DNA of 64,000 nucleotides, taken from NCBI RefSeq assembly GCF_008039875.1, contig NZ_VRUU01000013.1, forward strand, positions 1 through 64,000, given 5' to 3'. The DNA comes from Methylobacterium sp. WL119. GTDB lineage: Bacteria > Pseudomonadota > Alphaproteobacteria > Rhizobiales > Beijerinckiaceae. Every line of letters starts with the position of its first letter. Position 1 is the first letter of the stretch. Below the pieces are notes generated by a model, which was not told the DNA's origin, ran no database searches, and worked only from the letters and a program-made list of their open reading frames with translations. A program made the translations under genes and the position numbers. Shown here in pieces: positions 17,055 to 24,920 of the stretch.

Positions 17055-18047
17055 ATGAGCGTTGTTCGGCATTCTTCGTTCTCGACCGATGACTTGCCTG
17101 AGCGCGATCGCTTCGACGCGTGGCGGACCTTGTTCAGCGCTCACGATCTGGATGCGGACCCGCACGGCTTCTCTGCTCGCATCGACACCACACAGATCGG
17201 TCCGGTCCTGCTGCACGTCATGAACGCCTCGCCTCAGAGGACAGGCCGCACGCGATCTAAGATCAGGCAGGACGGCCAGGAGCGGTTCACCCTGCTGCTG
17301 AGCCAGCACACCTACGCGATCGAGTCGGATCACGGCACCCAAAAAGTTCCGCCCGGTGCTTTCACGCTCAACGACCTCTCGCAGCCTTATCGACGCAGCC
17401 GAGTTCGCGAAACAAACTCACTAATCGTGAGCCTCGCGCGCGACAGCGTCGCTCGCCTGCTTCCTAACGAAGAAACGCTGCATGGGGCGATCCTCGCTGG
17501 TCCAACGGCCTGCCTGCTTGCTGAACATCTCCGCGGCTTGGTCGCGCATCGGCACACGATAGGGACGGACCAGGCGCTCGACATTGCGCAGGCCACGCTC
17601 CACTTGCTTGCAGCCATAGCCCGGCCCGACCGGGATCGGCAGGCGATGGCAAGTGCCCCGGCAAGCATGGCCCGATTGTCCGCCTCGAAACGGTACATCC
17701 GCAGCAACCTTGCCAAGGCGCTGACGGTCGAGCAGATCGCATCGGCTGTCGGTTTGTCTCGGACCCGATTGTACCACCTGTTCGAACCTGAAGGCGGGGT
17801 AGCCCGCTATCTGATGCAGCAACGTCTCGCTGCCGTGAGGGCGGCTTTGGATGATCCGCATGAGGGCCGAAATATCGGCGTGATCAGTGAAGCCTACGGG
17901 TTCGGTAATTTCAGCCACTTCAGCCGAACCTTCCGGGAGGCTTACGGCCAGAGCCCTCGGGACTACCGCGCGTCACGCAAAACATCTGGAGAGCTAGAAT
18001 TGCCGAGTTCACCGGCTGCAGCAACATGGATGCGAGCGCTCGGCTAA
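17055..18047 (+). CDS. AraC-family transcriptional regulator
   Basis: The 330-residue protein has an N-terminal sensor part with the SERDRFDAWR-like motif of the AraC-binding-2 type (DLPERDRFDAWRTLF, residues 13-27). The C-terminal AraC DNA-binding domain spans about residues 215-320: first HTH LTVEQIASAVGLSRTRLYHLF, second around VISEAYGFGNFSHFSRTF. The signature end SPRDYRASR is present. It should act as a ligand-responsive activator, but the target and ligand are unknown and no obvious target gene adjoins it. The ATG follows GGAAAAGAAGC. Confidence 0.9.
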   Translation: MSVVRHSSFSTDDLPERDRFDAWRTLFSAHDLDADPHGFSARIDTTQIGPVLLHVMNASPQRTGRTRSKIRQDGQERFTLLLSQHTYAIESDHGTQKVPPGAFTLNDLSQPYRRSRVRETNSLIVSLARDSVARLLPNEETLHGAILAGPTACLLAEHLRGLVAHRHTIGTDQALDIAQATLHLLAAIARPDRDRQAMASAPASMARLSASKRYIRSNLAKALTVEQIASAVGLSRTRLYHLFEPEGGVARYLMQQRLAAVRAALDDPHEGRNIGVISEAYGFGNFSHFSRTFREAYGQSPRDYRASRKTSGELELPSSPAAATWMRALG

Positions 18048-18049
18048 GT

Positions 18050-18231
18050 CGCTCGCGGGGCCGTCGGCCGCGCCAGCAGGATCGCGGTTCGCACCATGCC
18101 GCGCCAAAATTCCCGGATGCGCCGGGCTCGGCGACCGCCTTCCGCGATGGCTCATGGTCCTTCACCGCGGCGGCCGGGTCCACCGTGTGCCCGCTCGCGA
18201 ACCGGAACAGGCTGACGGTCGGGTCGCGCAT
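18050..18231 (-). pseudogene. Possible remnant of a hypothetical gene facing the AraC gene
   Basis: On the minus strand, an ATG at 18,231 opens MRDPTVSLFRFASGHTVDPA followed by about 40 residues of protein-like sequence. The frame then continues into the 3' end of the AraC gene with Arg-rich, unnatural sequence. It is either a short real gene whose end was lost or a chance frame. Confidence 0.25.
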
Positions 18232-18626
18232 GGGGTGATCGTCGTGGCAGGCGGGAGCGGACGCTACCAAGGCGATGTCGGTGCGGGGGCCGCCGAAAAT
18301 AACCCTTCCGCCTCAATGCCCCCCCTCCCCCCAGGTGCGGGGCAAACAGTCTCGATGATAAAGGGTTGTTTGAGACCTGCTCGGGGAGCCATCACCTTTC
18401 CAAAACCTTGGTCTCGTTCATCGCTTCGCCCGGCGCTCCGCATCGAGCCCGAAGGTGCGGGGACAGGTCCGCGCGACCGGACCGGCGGCCGCGCCATCGC
18501 GCACATCGGCGGGAACGGCTCCATGTCCTCGAAAGCCAGCCCGCGCGCTCCGATCGGCCAGCGCGATCCTGGCCGCCCCGGCCCGCCGATGGCGGCGATG
18601 CCGGCGGGTGCGTTTCCGATCGCGAA
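18232..18626. other. Intergenic stretch without a recognised gene
   Basis: No convincing coding frame was found. It contains a lower-GC patch (about 18,300-18,420) with short A/T runs and a C-tract (about 18,320-18,334) that could hold promoters. No terminator-quality hairpin was recognised. Confidence 0.35.
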
Positions 18627-18902
18627 AACCGGCTGAGGGAGCGCCTGTGCGATCTCCGGGGCCGCCGGCTCGTCGTCGCGTGCCCGCCGTGCAACCGGCG
18701 CGGCACCTACGACCTGGCGCGCCTCCGGCAGCGGTTCGGCGACCACGCCGACCTCTACGACGTGTATCTGCGTCTCACCCGGACGTGCGGCCGCCGGCAG
18801 GCGGTCGGCCCCCGGGAGCCGGCCCGGTCCGGCCGGACGTGTCGCGCCATGATCGGCGTCGAGGGCGGCGACGGGCGCACGGGATTGCCGTCCCGCACGT
18901 GA
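18627..18902 (+). CDS. Hypothetical protein with Cys-containing motif, start unclear
   Basis: The frame reads LCDLRGRRLVVACPPCNRRG followed by a helical TYDLARLRQRFGDHADLYDV segment and a later Cys (LTRTCGRRQ). This resembles a widespread small alphaproteobacterial protein with a CxxC pair that could form a zinc ribbon. No ATG, GTG or TTG lies where the similarity begins, although the frame is open far upstream. The 5' end may be decayed or a CTG may be used. Confidence 0.45.
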   Translation, partial: NRLRERLCDLRGRRLVVACPPCNRRGTYDLARLRQRFGDHADLYDVYLRLTRTCGRRQAVGPREPARSGRTCRAMIGVEGGDGRTGLPSRT

Positions 18903-19590
18903 CCTTTCGACGGCGATCGCGGGTCGGCCGCGGCGAGGCGGCAGAGCGGGCGAGGTCGCAACGGCCTCGAGCCGCCGAGCCTTCGGACGGGATCGGCAAG
19001 TTCGCCGCCCGAGCATGGAGGCCGCCCGACGACATGGACGGGGGCGGCGCTCCGAATGACCCCTGCGTTGCCGACCGCCTGCTCGCGACGATCCTGCGCT
19101 GGGTCGACGCCCGGGGTGATCGCGGCGGCTATGCCCGCCGTTCCGGCATCGCGGCGGCCGACAGACGGGGGCGACTTCGAGCCGGCGGGCATCGGTGGTC
19201 CTATGACGCGTCGGCCGGGCGATGCCGCATCGTCGCGCCGACGATCCGGCGTTCGTGCTCGGTTCGGGCGCCAGACCCGAGCCTGTTGCTCTCCGGGTGA
19301 CGCTCAGGGCGCCCGGCGCGCGAGCCAAGCGGTTCCAAGACCGAGCGCCAACGCGCCGACGGCCCACGCGATTAGGAGGTAATTGTGCGGGTCCATCACC
19401 GGAGTCCCTTCAGGAGGCTGCGTGCCGCTGAATGTGGGCTGGTGCCGACCGCCAAGCAAACGCGGGACGTCGCCCCTGTGCCGACGGCGACGGACGGATC
19501 GACCGAGCCCGGCGGCCTCCGGGCGAACGCGGGCGCGAGACCTCCCGCGGCGAGGGCCGCCACCGCGACGCCGTTCAGGCCGAGGGAGTG
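18903..19590. other. 688 bases without a recognised gene
   Basis: Several frames are open on both strands because of high GC content, but all translations are Arg/Pro/Ala-rich, and none has a good start with a ribosome-binding site or a family-like motif. No repeat, hairpin terminator or RNA gene was recognised. Confidence 0.4.
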
Positions 19591-19830
19591 TCAGGCCGCC
19601 AGGGCGAGGACGGCGGTTTCCCCGCCGGTCGGGGCGACGGTGTCTTTGGCTCCGAACAGGAGTTGATAGATCGCGGCAGGGGTGCGGGCGTGACCATTGC
19701 CGTCGACGATCCGGACGTCGGCCAGGCCCGAGGCCTGCAGCGATAGGCCTTGCTCCAGAGCGTCCAGCATCGAGTTGTAGTGATGCGAAAACCGTTGTGC
19801 CGATATGCGAGCGGTGACGGTGAAGTTCAC
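19591..19830 (-). CDS. Small hypothetical protein
   Basis: The 79-residue protein (MNFTVTARISAQRFSHHYNS) uses a GTG start with AGGA nine bases upstream; a TTG nine bases earlier is the alternative. It looks like a compact alpha/beta domain with an Ala/Leu-rich tail. No family was recognised. Confidence 0.55.
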   Translation of the reverse strand: MNFTVTARISAQRFSHHYNSMLDALEQGLSLQASGLADVRIVDGNGHARTPAAIYQLLFGAKDTVAPTGGETAVLALAA

Positions 19831-20047
19831 GGACGCCAATCCTGACTGTCGAACTCGGCCGGCGGCCGCATGGCCGTGATCCGAGTCATCGTGATGAAGA
19901 GGAAGAGGATCGCTGGACAGGGCCGGCGCGGCTTTGGATTCGCCTCGTCGCCCGACGGCCTCCGTATCGTTGCAGATAGAGGCGGTTCGTTGACGAAAAC
20001 TTAGCCCAGTATGGCAGGGACGTGTCTTTTGCGATGGGGATGCTGTC

Positions 20048-20278
20048 GTGACCCGGAAACCGCTGCTCGATCAGGTCGACGCCATTCAGATGGCGCGCAC
20101 GTATTGCCGTCTTGTGAAAGCCGATCCCGACGCGGTCGTCGCGGGCGACTTCGTCGACGCGACCGGCCAGCGGCGCCGCGTCAGCAAAGCCCGTTGGCGC
20201 TGGTATCGGGACATCGCCGAAGCGCCGGCTCCGAAGCCGCCGGAGACCGGCGCGTCGGGAGAGGCTGCCGAGGCCTGA
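20048..20278 (+). CDS. Small hypothetical protein
   Basis: The 76-residue basic protein starts at a GTG (MTRKPLLDQVDAIQMARTY), with GGGGA about nine bases upstream. The core (VVAGDFVDATGQRRRVSKARWRWYRD) is helix-rich with aromatic and basic residues, and the C-terminal tail is Pro/Ala/Glu-rich. The function is unknown. Confidence 0.55.
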   Translation: MTRKPLLDQVDAIQMARTYCRLVKADPDAVVAGDFVDATGQRRRVSKARWRWYRDIAEAPAPKPPETGASGEAAEA

Positions 20279-20362
20279 GCTTGGCCGGAAAAGCGCCGAA
20301 GGACGCGGTTCTCACAGGTCGGTTCGGGTTTTCACGGATCGCGGCTCGGCGGACGGGCGCAG

Positions 20363-20641
20363 CTATGTCCTCGCTGCCATCAGGTCGTGCGTCAGGACGG
20401 TCAACTTCCCGATCAGGCCGGTGATGTCGGCCCCCTTGCACGACCACTGCGTGCCGACCGCCTCGCCATCTGCGGACACGGACACGACGGCGACCGATCG
20501 CAGCTTGCCTTCGCGAGCCAGGACGAGCTGGTCCTGCAGCACGGCGATGATCGAGGCGGTGTCCGCGTCCGCGACCGCGGCAGAGATCCGGGCGGGAAAG
20601 GGCACGACGGCGCCTGCGTTTGCCTGTTCGTTCGTGCTCAT
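20363..20641 (-). CDS. Hypothetical protein, 92 residues
   Basis: The start is the ATG of MSTNEQANAGAVVPFPAR, with GCGAGG upstream. It carries a strand-helix pattern (ASIIAVLQDQLVLAREGKLRS, then VAVVSVSADGEAVGTQWSC) that suggests a small alpha/beta domain. The function is unknown. It is divergent from the coiled-coil gene at 20,998. Confidence 0.6.
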   Translation of the reverse strand: MSTNEQANAGAVVPFPARISAAVADADTASIIAVLQDQLVLAREGKLRSVAVVSVSADGEAVGTQWSCKGADITGLIGKLTVLTHDLMAART

Positions 20642-20997
20642 CGCGACCTCGCCTTGCCTCGCTGGATGCGCAGAGACCTGGGTGATCGCTTGGGACAGAG
20701 TGTGGCAGCTTGTCCGTGTCGGCGAACGTCGATGCCGAGTGTGGCTGCCAGAGCACGGTGCGGCTGCCGGAGCACCAACCATCCGGTCGGCCCCGCGCGA
20801 CGCTTCGCCCAGCCTCGTCTCGCACATCGGCGCCGATCCGCCTTCCCGATCGCCCGATGCCGGCCGATCGGCACGACGGGCAGCCTGCTCCCCGTCGATA
20901 TCGGCCACCATGTCGGGATCGCCGTCATGCAGGCCGCGATCCGCGTGCGCGATGACCGCGTTTCCCGCGCGTCCCCATTCCATGCCGAAAGATCCGC
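20642..20997. other. Divergent intergenic region, no gene seen
   Basis: These 356 bases separate two divergent small genes and probably contain both promoters. Frames on both strands are open but are not protein-like. No operator-grade palindrome was noticed. Confidence 0.35.
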
Positions 20998-21702
20998 ATG
21001 ACCATGACCGATCCGACGCCGGCCAGCCTGCGCGACGCGATGGCCTGCACCCTCTACGAGCACGACAGTGCGGAGATCGCCGGTGCGCCGCCCTGGATCG
21101 GCGATCGTCTGGACCGCGAGCATCCCGGGCTGCGCGCGCGCTATCTCGGGCGCGCCGATGCCCTCTTGGGCGGCCCCATCGCCGGGTTGCTCGCCCTGTT
21201 GGCGCGCCAGGGCGAGGAACGCCGGATGGTCGAGGAGGAGGTGAACGTCCTGCGCCGCCAGCGCATGGGTCCGGAGCGCGAGCGCGAACTGCTGGAAGCC
21301 AACAACCGGATGCTCGAGCGCGCCCGGGCCTCCGCGGCCGCCCAGGCCGCTGCGGAGGCGGCCCTGCCCCTGATGCAGCGCGAGCGCGACGTCGCGCGGG
21401 AAGCGGAGACCTTCTGGCAGCAATTCGCCTTCGACGCGGACGATCTGGCCACCCAGCGCCTGGTGAAGCTCACCGCGGAGCGGAACGCAGCCGAGCGCAT
21501 GGCCATTCTCGAGCGCGCCCAGCGTGAACGGGTCGAGACCGCCCTGCGGCTGTTCGCGGATCGGGCCGACACGATGCCGAAGGAGGGCTGGGTCTCGGAT
21601 CTGGCCGGGATGAACCGCGACATGCCGCTGTGGTGGTTCCATGCCGCGCGCGTCGCCCTGGAGCGGGCGGAGCCGAAAGCGGCGGACGATCATCCGCGGT
21701 GA
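20998..21702 (+). CDS. Hypothetical coiled-coil protein
   Basis: The 234-residue protein has a predicted long coiled coil from about residue 75 to 185, with repeating RERELLEANNRMLERAR and LTAERNAAERMAILERAQRER segments. A short C-terminal part (KEGWVSDLAGMNRDMPLWWF) is aromatic-rich. No signal peptide or membrane segment is present. It could be a scaffold or phage-like tail-fibre chaperone; nothing in the context decides this. Confidence 0.65.
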   Translation: MTMTDPTPASLRDAMACTLYEHDSAEIAGAPPWIGDRLDREHPGLRARYLGRADALLGGPIAGLLALLARQGEERRMVEEEVNVLRRQRMGPERERELLEANNRMLERARASAAAQAAAEAALPLMQRERDVAREAETFWQQFAFDADDLATQRLVKLTAERNAAERMAILERAQRERVETALRLFADRADTMPKEGWVSDLAGMNRDMPLWWFHAARVALERAEPKAADDHPR

Positions 21703-22156
21703 CGCAGGCCCCCGGCTGGGATCGCGTCGATGGCCGGGACCCGCGCCCTCTCCGTTGATGACGATCGCTTGGGTCGGCCGCTGCGAGGGGCGCCATGCGT
21801 GAAGCCGCCGGCACGCCGGGGTGCGGAACCTCCGCGAGCGTCCGGGCGCCAGGTGCCGGAAACTCGATCCCCCATCTGGAGGATGACGGCCGGTCCTGAC
21901 TCGTTCACGCAGGAGGCCCGAGATCACCTTGGCCCGGCCGGAGACTTCCGCGCCGGGCCTTTTTGCGCCCCCCGCCGTGCTCTCCCGGCCCCCGGTCGGA
22001 GCACGGGCGACGGCCGGAGCGTCAGCGGATTCCGCGGGGGACCGGGCCGTCGCGCCTCGCGGACGCACCGTCCTTCCCCGCGGCAAGGCCCTCGCGGCGA
22101 GGCGGGAACGGACGCGGCGCCGGGCCCGGGCCCGGGCCCGGTCCCGGCACGCCGCG
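21703..22156. other. GC-rich intergenic region with a terminator and a cccggg-type repeat
   Basis: Apart from the hairpin at 21,931-21,964, no gene was recognised. At about 22,119-22,150 the sequence has three overlapping gggccc/cccggg units, making a self-complementary tract. The rest is GC-rich and Arg/Pro-coding in all frames. Confidence 0.4.
21931..21964 (+). terminator. Intrinsic terminator
   Basis: The 8-bp stem ggcccggc (21,931-21,938) pairs with gccgggcc (21,952-21,959) around a 13-base loop, followed by five T. It lies about 230 bases after the coiled-coil gene on the same strand. Confidence 0.7.
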
Positions 22157-22468
22157 TCAGCGTCTCAGGTCGGCGGTCCGCTTCCGGGCCGACGGGGCGG
22201 CGTTCCGGTTCTGCGCCTCGTCCATCACGTCGCCGATCTTGTCGCCGACCGCGATCACGATCGCCGTCGAGGCGGCGCCCTCGGCGGTCTCGGAATGGAA
22301 GCGGCCGAGGGTGTCGGTGAGGCGCTGCTCGATGGTGCTCAGCACCGTCCGCGCGGCCGCGGCGTTCGCGGTCATCATCACGCCGGCGAGGTCGCAATAG
22401 GCCTCGCGCAGCAGGTGGAACGCCAACCTGTCGACGGCCTGCGCGTCCTCCGGGCTCAGATCCTTCAT
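22157..22468 (-). CDS. Hypothetical helical protein, 103 residues
   Basis: The protein starts MKDLSPEDAQAVDRLAFHLL and is helical throughout, with a conserved-looking Ala-rich middle (NAAAARTVLSTIEQRLTDTL) and a basic C-terminus. No membrane segment is present. The function is unknown. It lies about 170 bases downstream of uvsE on the same strand. Confidence 0.6.
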   Translation of the reverse strand: MKDLSPEDAQAVDRLAFHLLREAYCDLAGVMMTANAAAARTVLSTIEQRLTDTLGRFHSETAEGAASTAIVIAVGDKIGDVMDEAQNRNAAPSARKRTADLRR

Positions 22469-22639
22469 GGGGTATCCCGTCGGCCTGCCGGCGGCGCAGG
22501 CATCGCTTCAAACGCAGGGCTTCGCTGCGAACAGCCCATCGCTTCGAACAGGGCATCGCCTCGAACGCGGCCACGGTCTCGAACGGACGACCTTCGATCG
22601 GCCGCCCGATGCCGCCCTGCAACCGGTACGCCTGTGCGG

Positions 22640-23710
22640 CTAGGAAGGGAATGCGCCGGCTCCTCCGTCGCGGAATTCCGCCGCGAGGGCGTCGGAGGCC
22701 AGGTTCTTGGACTTCGCCTCGATCTCGAAATCCGCCCATTCCATGTGGCGCCCGACCAGGGCGTTCAGGGCCCTGTTCCACATCATGTCCGAGTGGGCGG
22801 CGAGGTCGCGCCAGGAATGCCCGGCCTCGGTCAGCGCGGCGAAGTCGGGCAGCGCGTCGCGGTCGTGCTCCGGCAGCACCGTCTCGCGCGAGACGCTGAC
22901 ATGGGCGAGCGGCCGCACCCCGCGCCAGGACGCGCGCACGCGCTCGACCCGCGGATCCTCCGGCGCGATGTACTCGCCGCGGCTCTCGACCCAGTGATGA
23001 TGCAGGTCGAGCACCACCGGCACGCTGTCGGCGAGCGCCAGCACCGCGTCGAGCCCGAAGGCGTTCTCGTCGTTCTCGACGGTGATGAGGTCGCGCGCCG
23101 TCTGCGACAGGCGCGGCAGGGCGGCGCGGAAGCCGTCGGTGCCGGGGTCGCGGGCGCCGACATGGATGTTGATGTGGGCCCCGTGCGGGTGCCAGCCGCC
23201 GCCGTAGCCCAGCAGCGCCATCAGCTCGGCGTGATACTCGAACTCGGCGATGCCGTTCTCGGACGCCGCCGGGTTGCGCGAGGCGATCACGCAGAACGGG
23301 CCGGGATGGAAGCTGAGGCGTATGCCGGCCGCCCGCGCCGCCGCGCCGCAGCGGGCGAGGCCCGCCTCCACGAGGCGGCGCATCTCGGGCTCGGCGTAGA
23401 TGTCGCGCGCCACGGGATGGGTGTAGCCCGGCAGGACGTTGCTCGCCATGCGCAGCAGGCGCGCGATCGGCGGCCGCCCGGCGACCCAGGCGATCTGGCG
23501 CTCCAGCGCCCCGAGGTTGTGGCGGACCAGATTCTCGATCTTCGCGCGCCGCGCCGCCGGAGCCAGCGCCGTCAGCGAGGCCATGGTCGCGTTGGTGAGG
23601 TTCATCTGAAGCGCCGCCTCCCGGGCGGCCTTCAGGGTCTTGAAGCCCTCCGGCGGCGGCGTGAGCACGAACTTGCAGCAGAATCCGAGGCGGGGCGCAT
23701 CATCGATCAT
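22640..23710 (-). CDS. uvsE: UV-damage endonuclease UvsE
   Basis: The 356-residue protein has the TIM-barrel pattern of UVDE enzymes, which nick DNA 5' to pyrimidine dimers, (6-4) photoproducts and abasic sites using metal ions. The diagnostic starting motif LGFCCKFV is present. The metal-binding His/Glu/Asp set can be seen in RLSFHPGPF, HINIHVGA, ITVENDEN, LDLHHHWVE and the C-terminal DFEIEAKSK. The start is the ATG of MIDDAPRLGF, because the open frame continues about 55 codons further upstream in non-protein-like Arg-rich sequence. UvsE suits a pigmented, phyllosphere-exposed bacterium. Confidence 0.93.
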   Translation of the reverse strand: MIDDAPRLGFCCKFVLTPPPEGFKTLKAAREAALQMNLTNATMASLTALAPAARRAKIENLVRHNLGALERQIAWVAGRPPIARLLRMASNVLPGYTHPVARDIYAEPEMRRLVEAGLARCGAAARAAGIRLSFHPGPFCVIASRNPAASENGIAEFEYHAELMALLGYGGGWHPHGAHINIHVGARDPGTDGFRAALPRLSQTARDLITVENDENAFGLDAVLALADSVPVVLDLHHHWVESRGEYIAPEDPRVERVRASWRGVRPLAHVSVSRETVLPEHDRDALPDFAALTEAGHSWRDLAAHSDMMWNRALNALVGRHMEWADFEIEAKSKNLASDALAAEFRDGGAGAFPS

Positions 23711-23894
23711 GGGTCGAGAACGCCGTGCGCCCGGTTTCGTCCCACGCCGTCGACGCGCGGCCGCCGCAGGGAGGGTCGATGCCGCAGGCGCCCGGCCGGG
23801 GAAGACGGAGCCGTTTCGCGCGGTCCGGCGTTCCCTGCACGGTTCGTCGACCCGAACAGGTCCGCGACCCGCCACATCCTCTCAGCTGGAAGCC

Positions 23895-24140
23895 ATGATG
23901 CGCGTCGCCCCGCTCGCCTTCGTCCTCGCCCTCGCGGCCGTCCCGGCTCTCGCCGCGCCTACGTCCACGCGCGGCAACGCGGACCTGAAGAAGTACTGCA
24001 CCGGGGACGCGCTGAAGCTCTGCGGCGACATCGATCCGGACGATCCGGCGATGGATGCGTGCTTCAAGAAGAACCGCGGCGCGCTGACGGAGAACTGCCG
24101 CCGGGCGATCGACGCCTACGCGGGCTCCGGCGGCAAGTAA
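23895..24140 (+). CDS. Small exported cysteine-repeat protein
   Basis: The 81-residue protein has a signal peptide (MMRVAPLAFVLALAAVPALAA) and a mature part with four Cys: KKYCTGDALKLCGDI and MDACFKKN, then LTENCRRAIDAY. This spacing is that of one bacterial 'cysteine-rich FGFR-like' repeat (C-x6-C, then C-x11-C here), which forms two disulfides. It is secreted to the periplasm; the role is unknown. Tandem ATG codons provide the start. Confidence 0.7.
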   Translation: MMRVAPLAFVLALAAVPALAAPTSTRGNADLKKYCTGDALKLCGDIDPDDPAMDACFKKNRGALTENCRRAIDAYAGSGGK

Positions 24141-24311
24141 GGGCAGGTCCGGTCGAGTTCGGGCACGCCGAGCCGGGCTGCCCCGGGACCCGTGAGGGCG
24201 CCCCGTCGCGGGCGTCCGGCGGCCGGGGTGCAGGTCCTGCGTCATCCGGCCGTCACGGTGCCCGGCTAAGCGGGCGCCCTCGCCGCGCCGACGGCATCGT
24301 GTCCCGAAACC

Positions 24312-24554
24312 ATGCCCGAGCATCTCTGCCTCGACCCGCACGACCCGTATGCGCAGCGCGAGGTCCGGGTCGCGTTCGAGCGCGTCGGATCGGGCTTCCG
24401 CCTGATCGCGGCGATCGACGACAGCGACGACGACATCCTGCCCGACCTGATCGACGCGCAGCGCGACGACCTGCTCCGCGAGATCTCCCAGGCGGACCCG
24501 CGCGCCGCCGACCGCGTCCCCCCGGCCGACACCCGGCCGTCGGCGTCGTGCTGA
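24312..24554 (+). CDS. Small acidic hypothetical protein
   Basis: The 80-residue protein starts MPEHLCLDPHDPYAQREVRVA. An Asp-rich middle (AAIDDSDDDILPDLIDAQRD) is followed by a disordered Pro/Ala tail. The stop overlaps a GTG that opens the next small gene, suggesting translational coupling. The function is unknown. Confidence 0.5.
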   Translation: MPEHLCLDPHDPYAQREVRVAFERVGSGFRLIAAIDDSDDDILPDLIDAQRDDLLREISQADPRAADRVPPADTRPSASC

Positions 24555-24700
24555 GGCTCGGCCGCCTCGACGATGCGGACGAGCTCGCGGCGTCGCCGCT
24601 CGGGTTGCGCGGGCGCACGAGCCGGATGCCGGCCTACATCGCCGCGAGCGTCCTTCTCGTCCTCGTCTCGGACCTGCTGATCCAGTTGCTCCTGGCCTGA
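24548..24700 (+). CDS. Small membrane protein coupled to the preceding gene
   Basis: A GTG at 24,548 lies in the last codons of the preceding gene (seven-base overlap) and opens a 50-residue frame ending in one hydrophobic helix (PAYIAASVLLVLVSDLLIQL). An alternative start is the internal ATG just before that helix. It is probably a single-pass inner-membrane peptide of unknown role. Confidence 0.4.
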   Translation: MLRLGRLDDADELAASPLGLRGRTSRMPAYIAASVLLVLVSDLLIQLLLA

Positions 24701-24920
24701 CCGACGCGCGGAAGCCCGCCGGCGGCCGTCGCGTCGGGCGGTCCCCGGCACCCCCGCAGCGAAAGCCGTCCGCACGCGAGGTGCTCTTTCGCCAAACCGG
24801 GATTCCCTTCGGGCCAAAGCCCACTAAGGTCGCGCGAGCCGCGAGCGCGCTGGCCGACCCGAGCCGTGCGGCGACGGCCGCGACCCGCCTCGCGCGAATG
24901 TCCCCGTCACCGGTCGCGCC

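Noticed and set aside
21929-24547. A plus-strand open frame of about 920 codons spanning the uvsE region
   Set aside because: It is mostly antisense to uvsE and other genes and is an effect of high GC. Only its last 50 codons (24,548-24,700) look like a separate small membrane protein.
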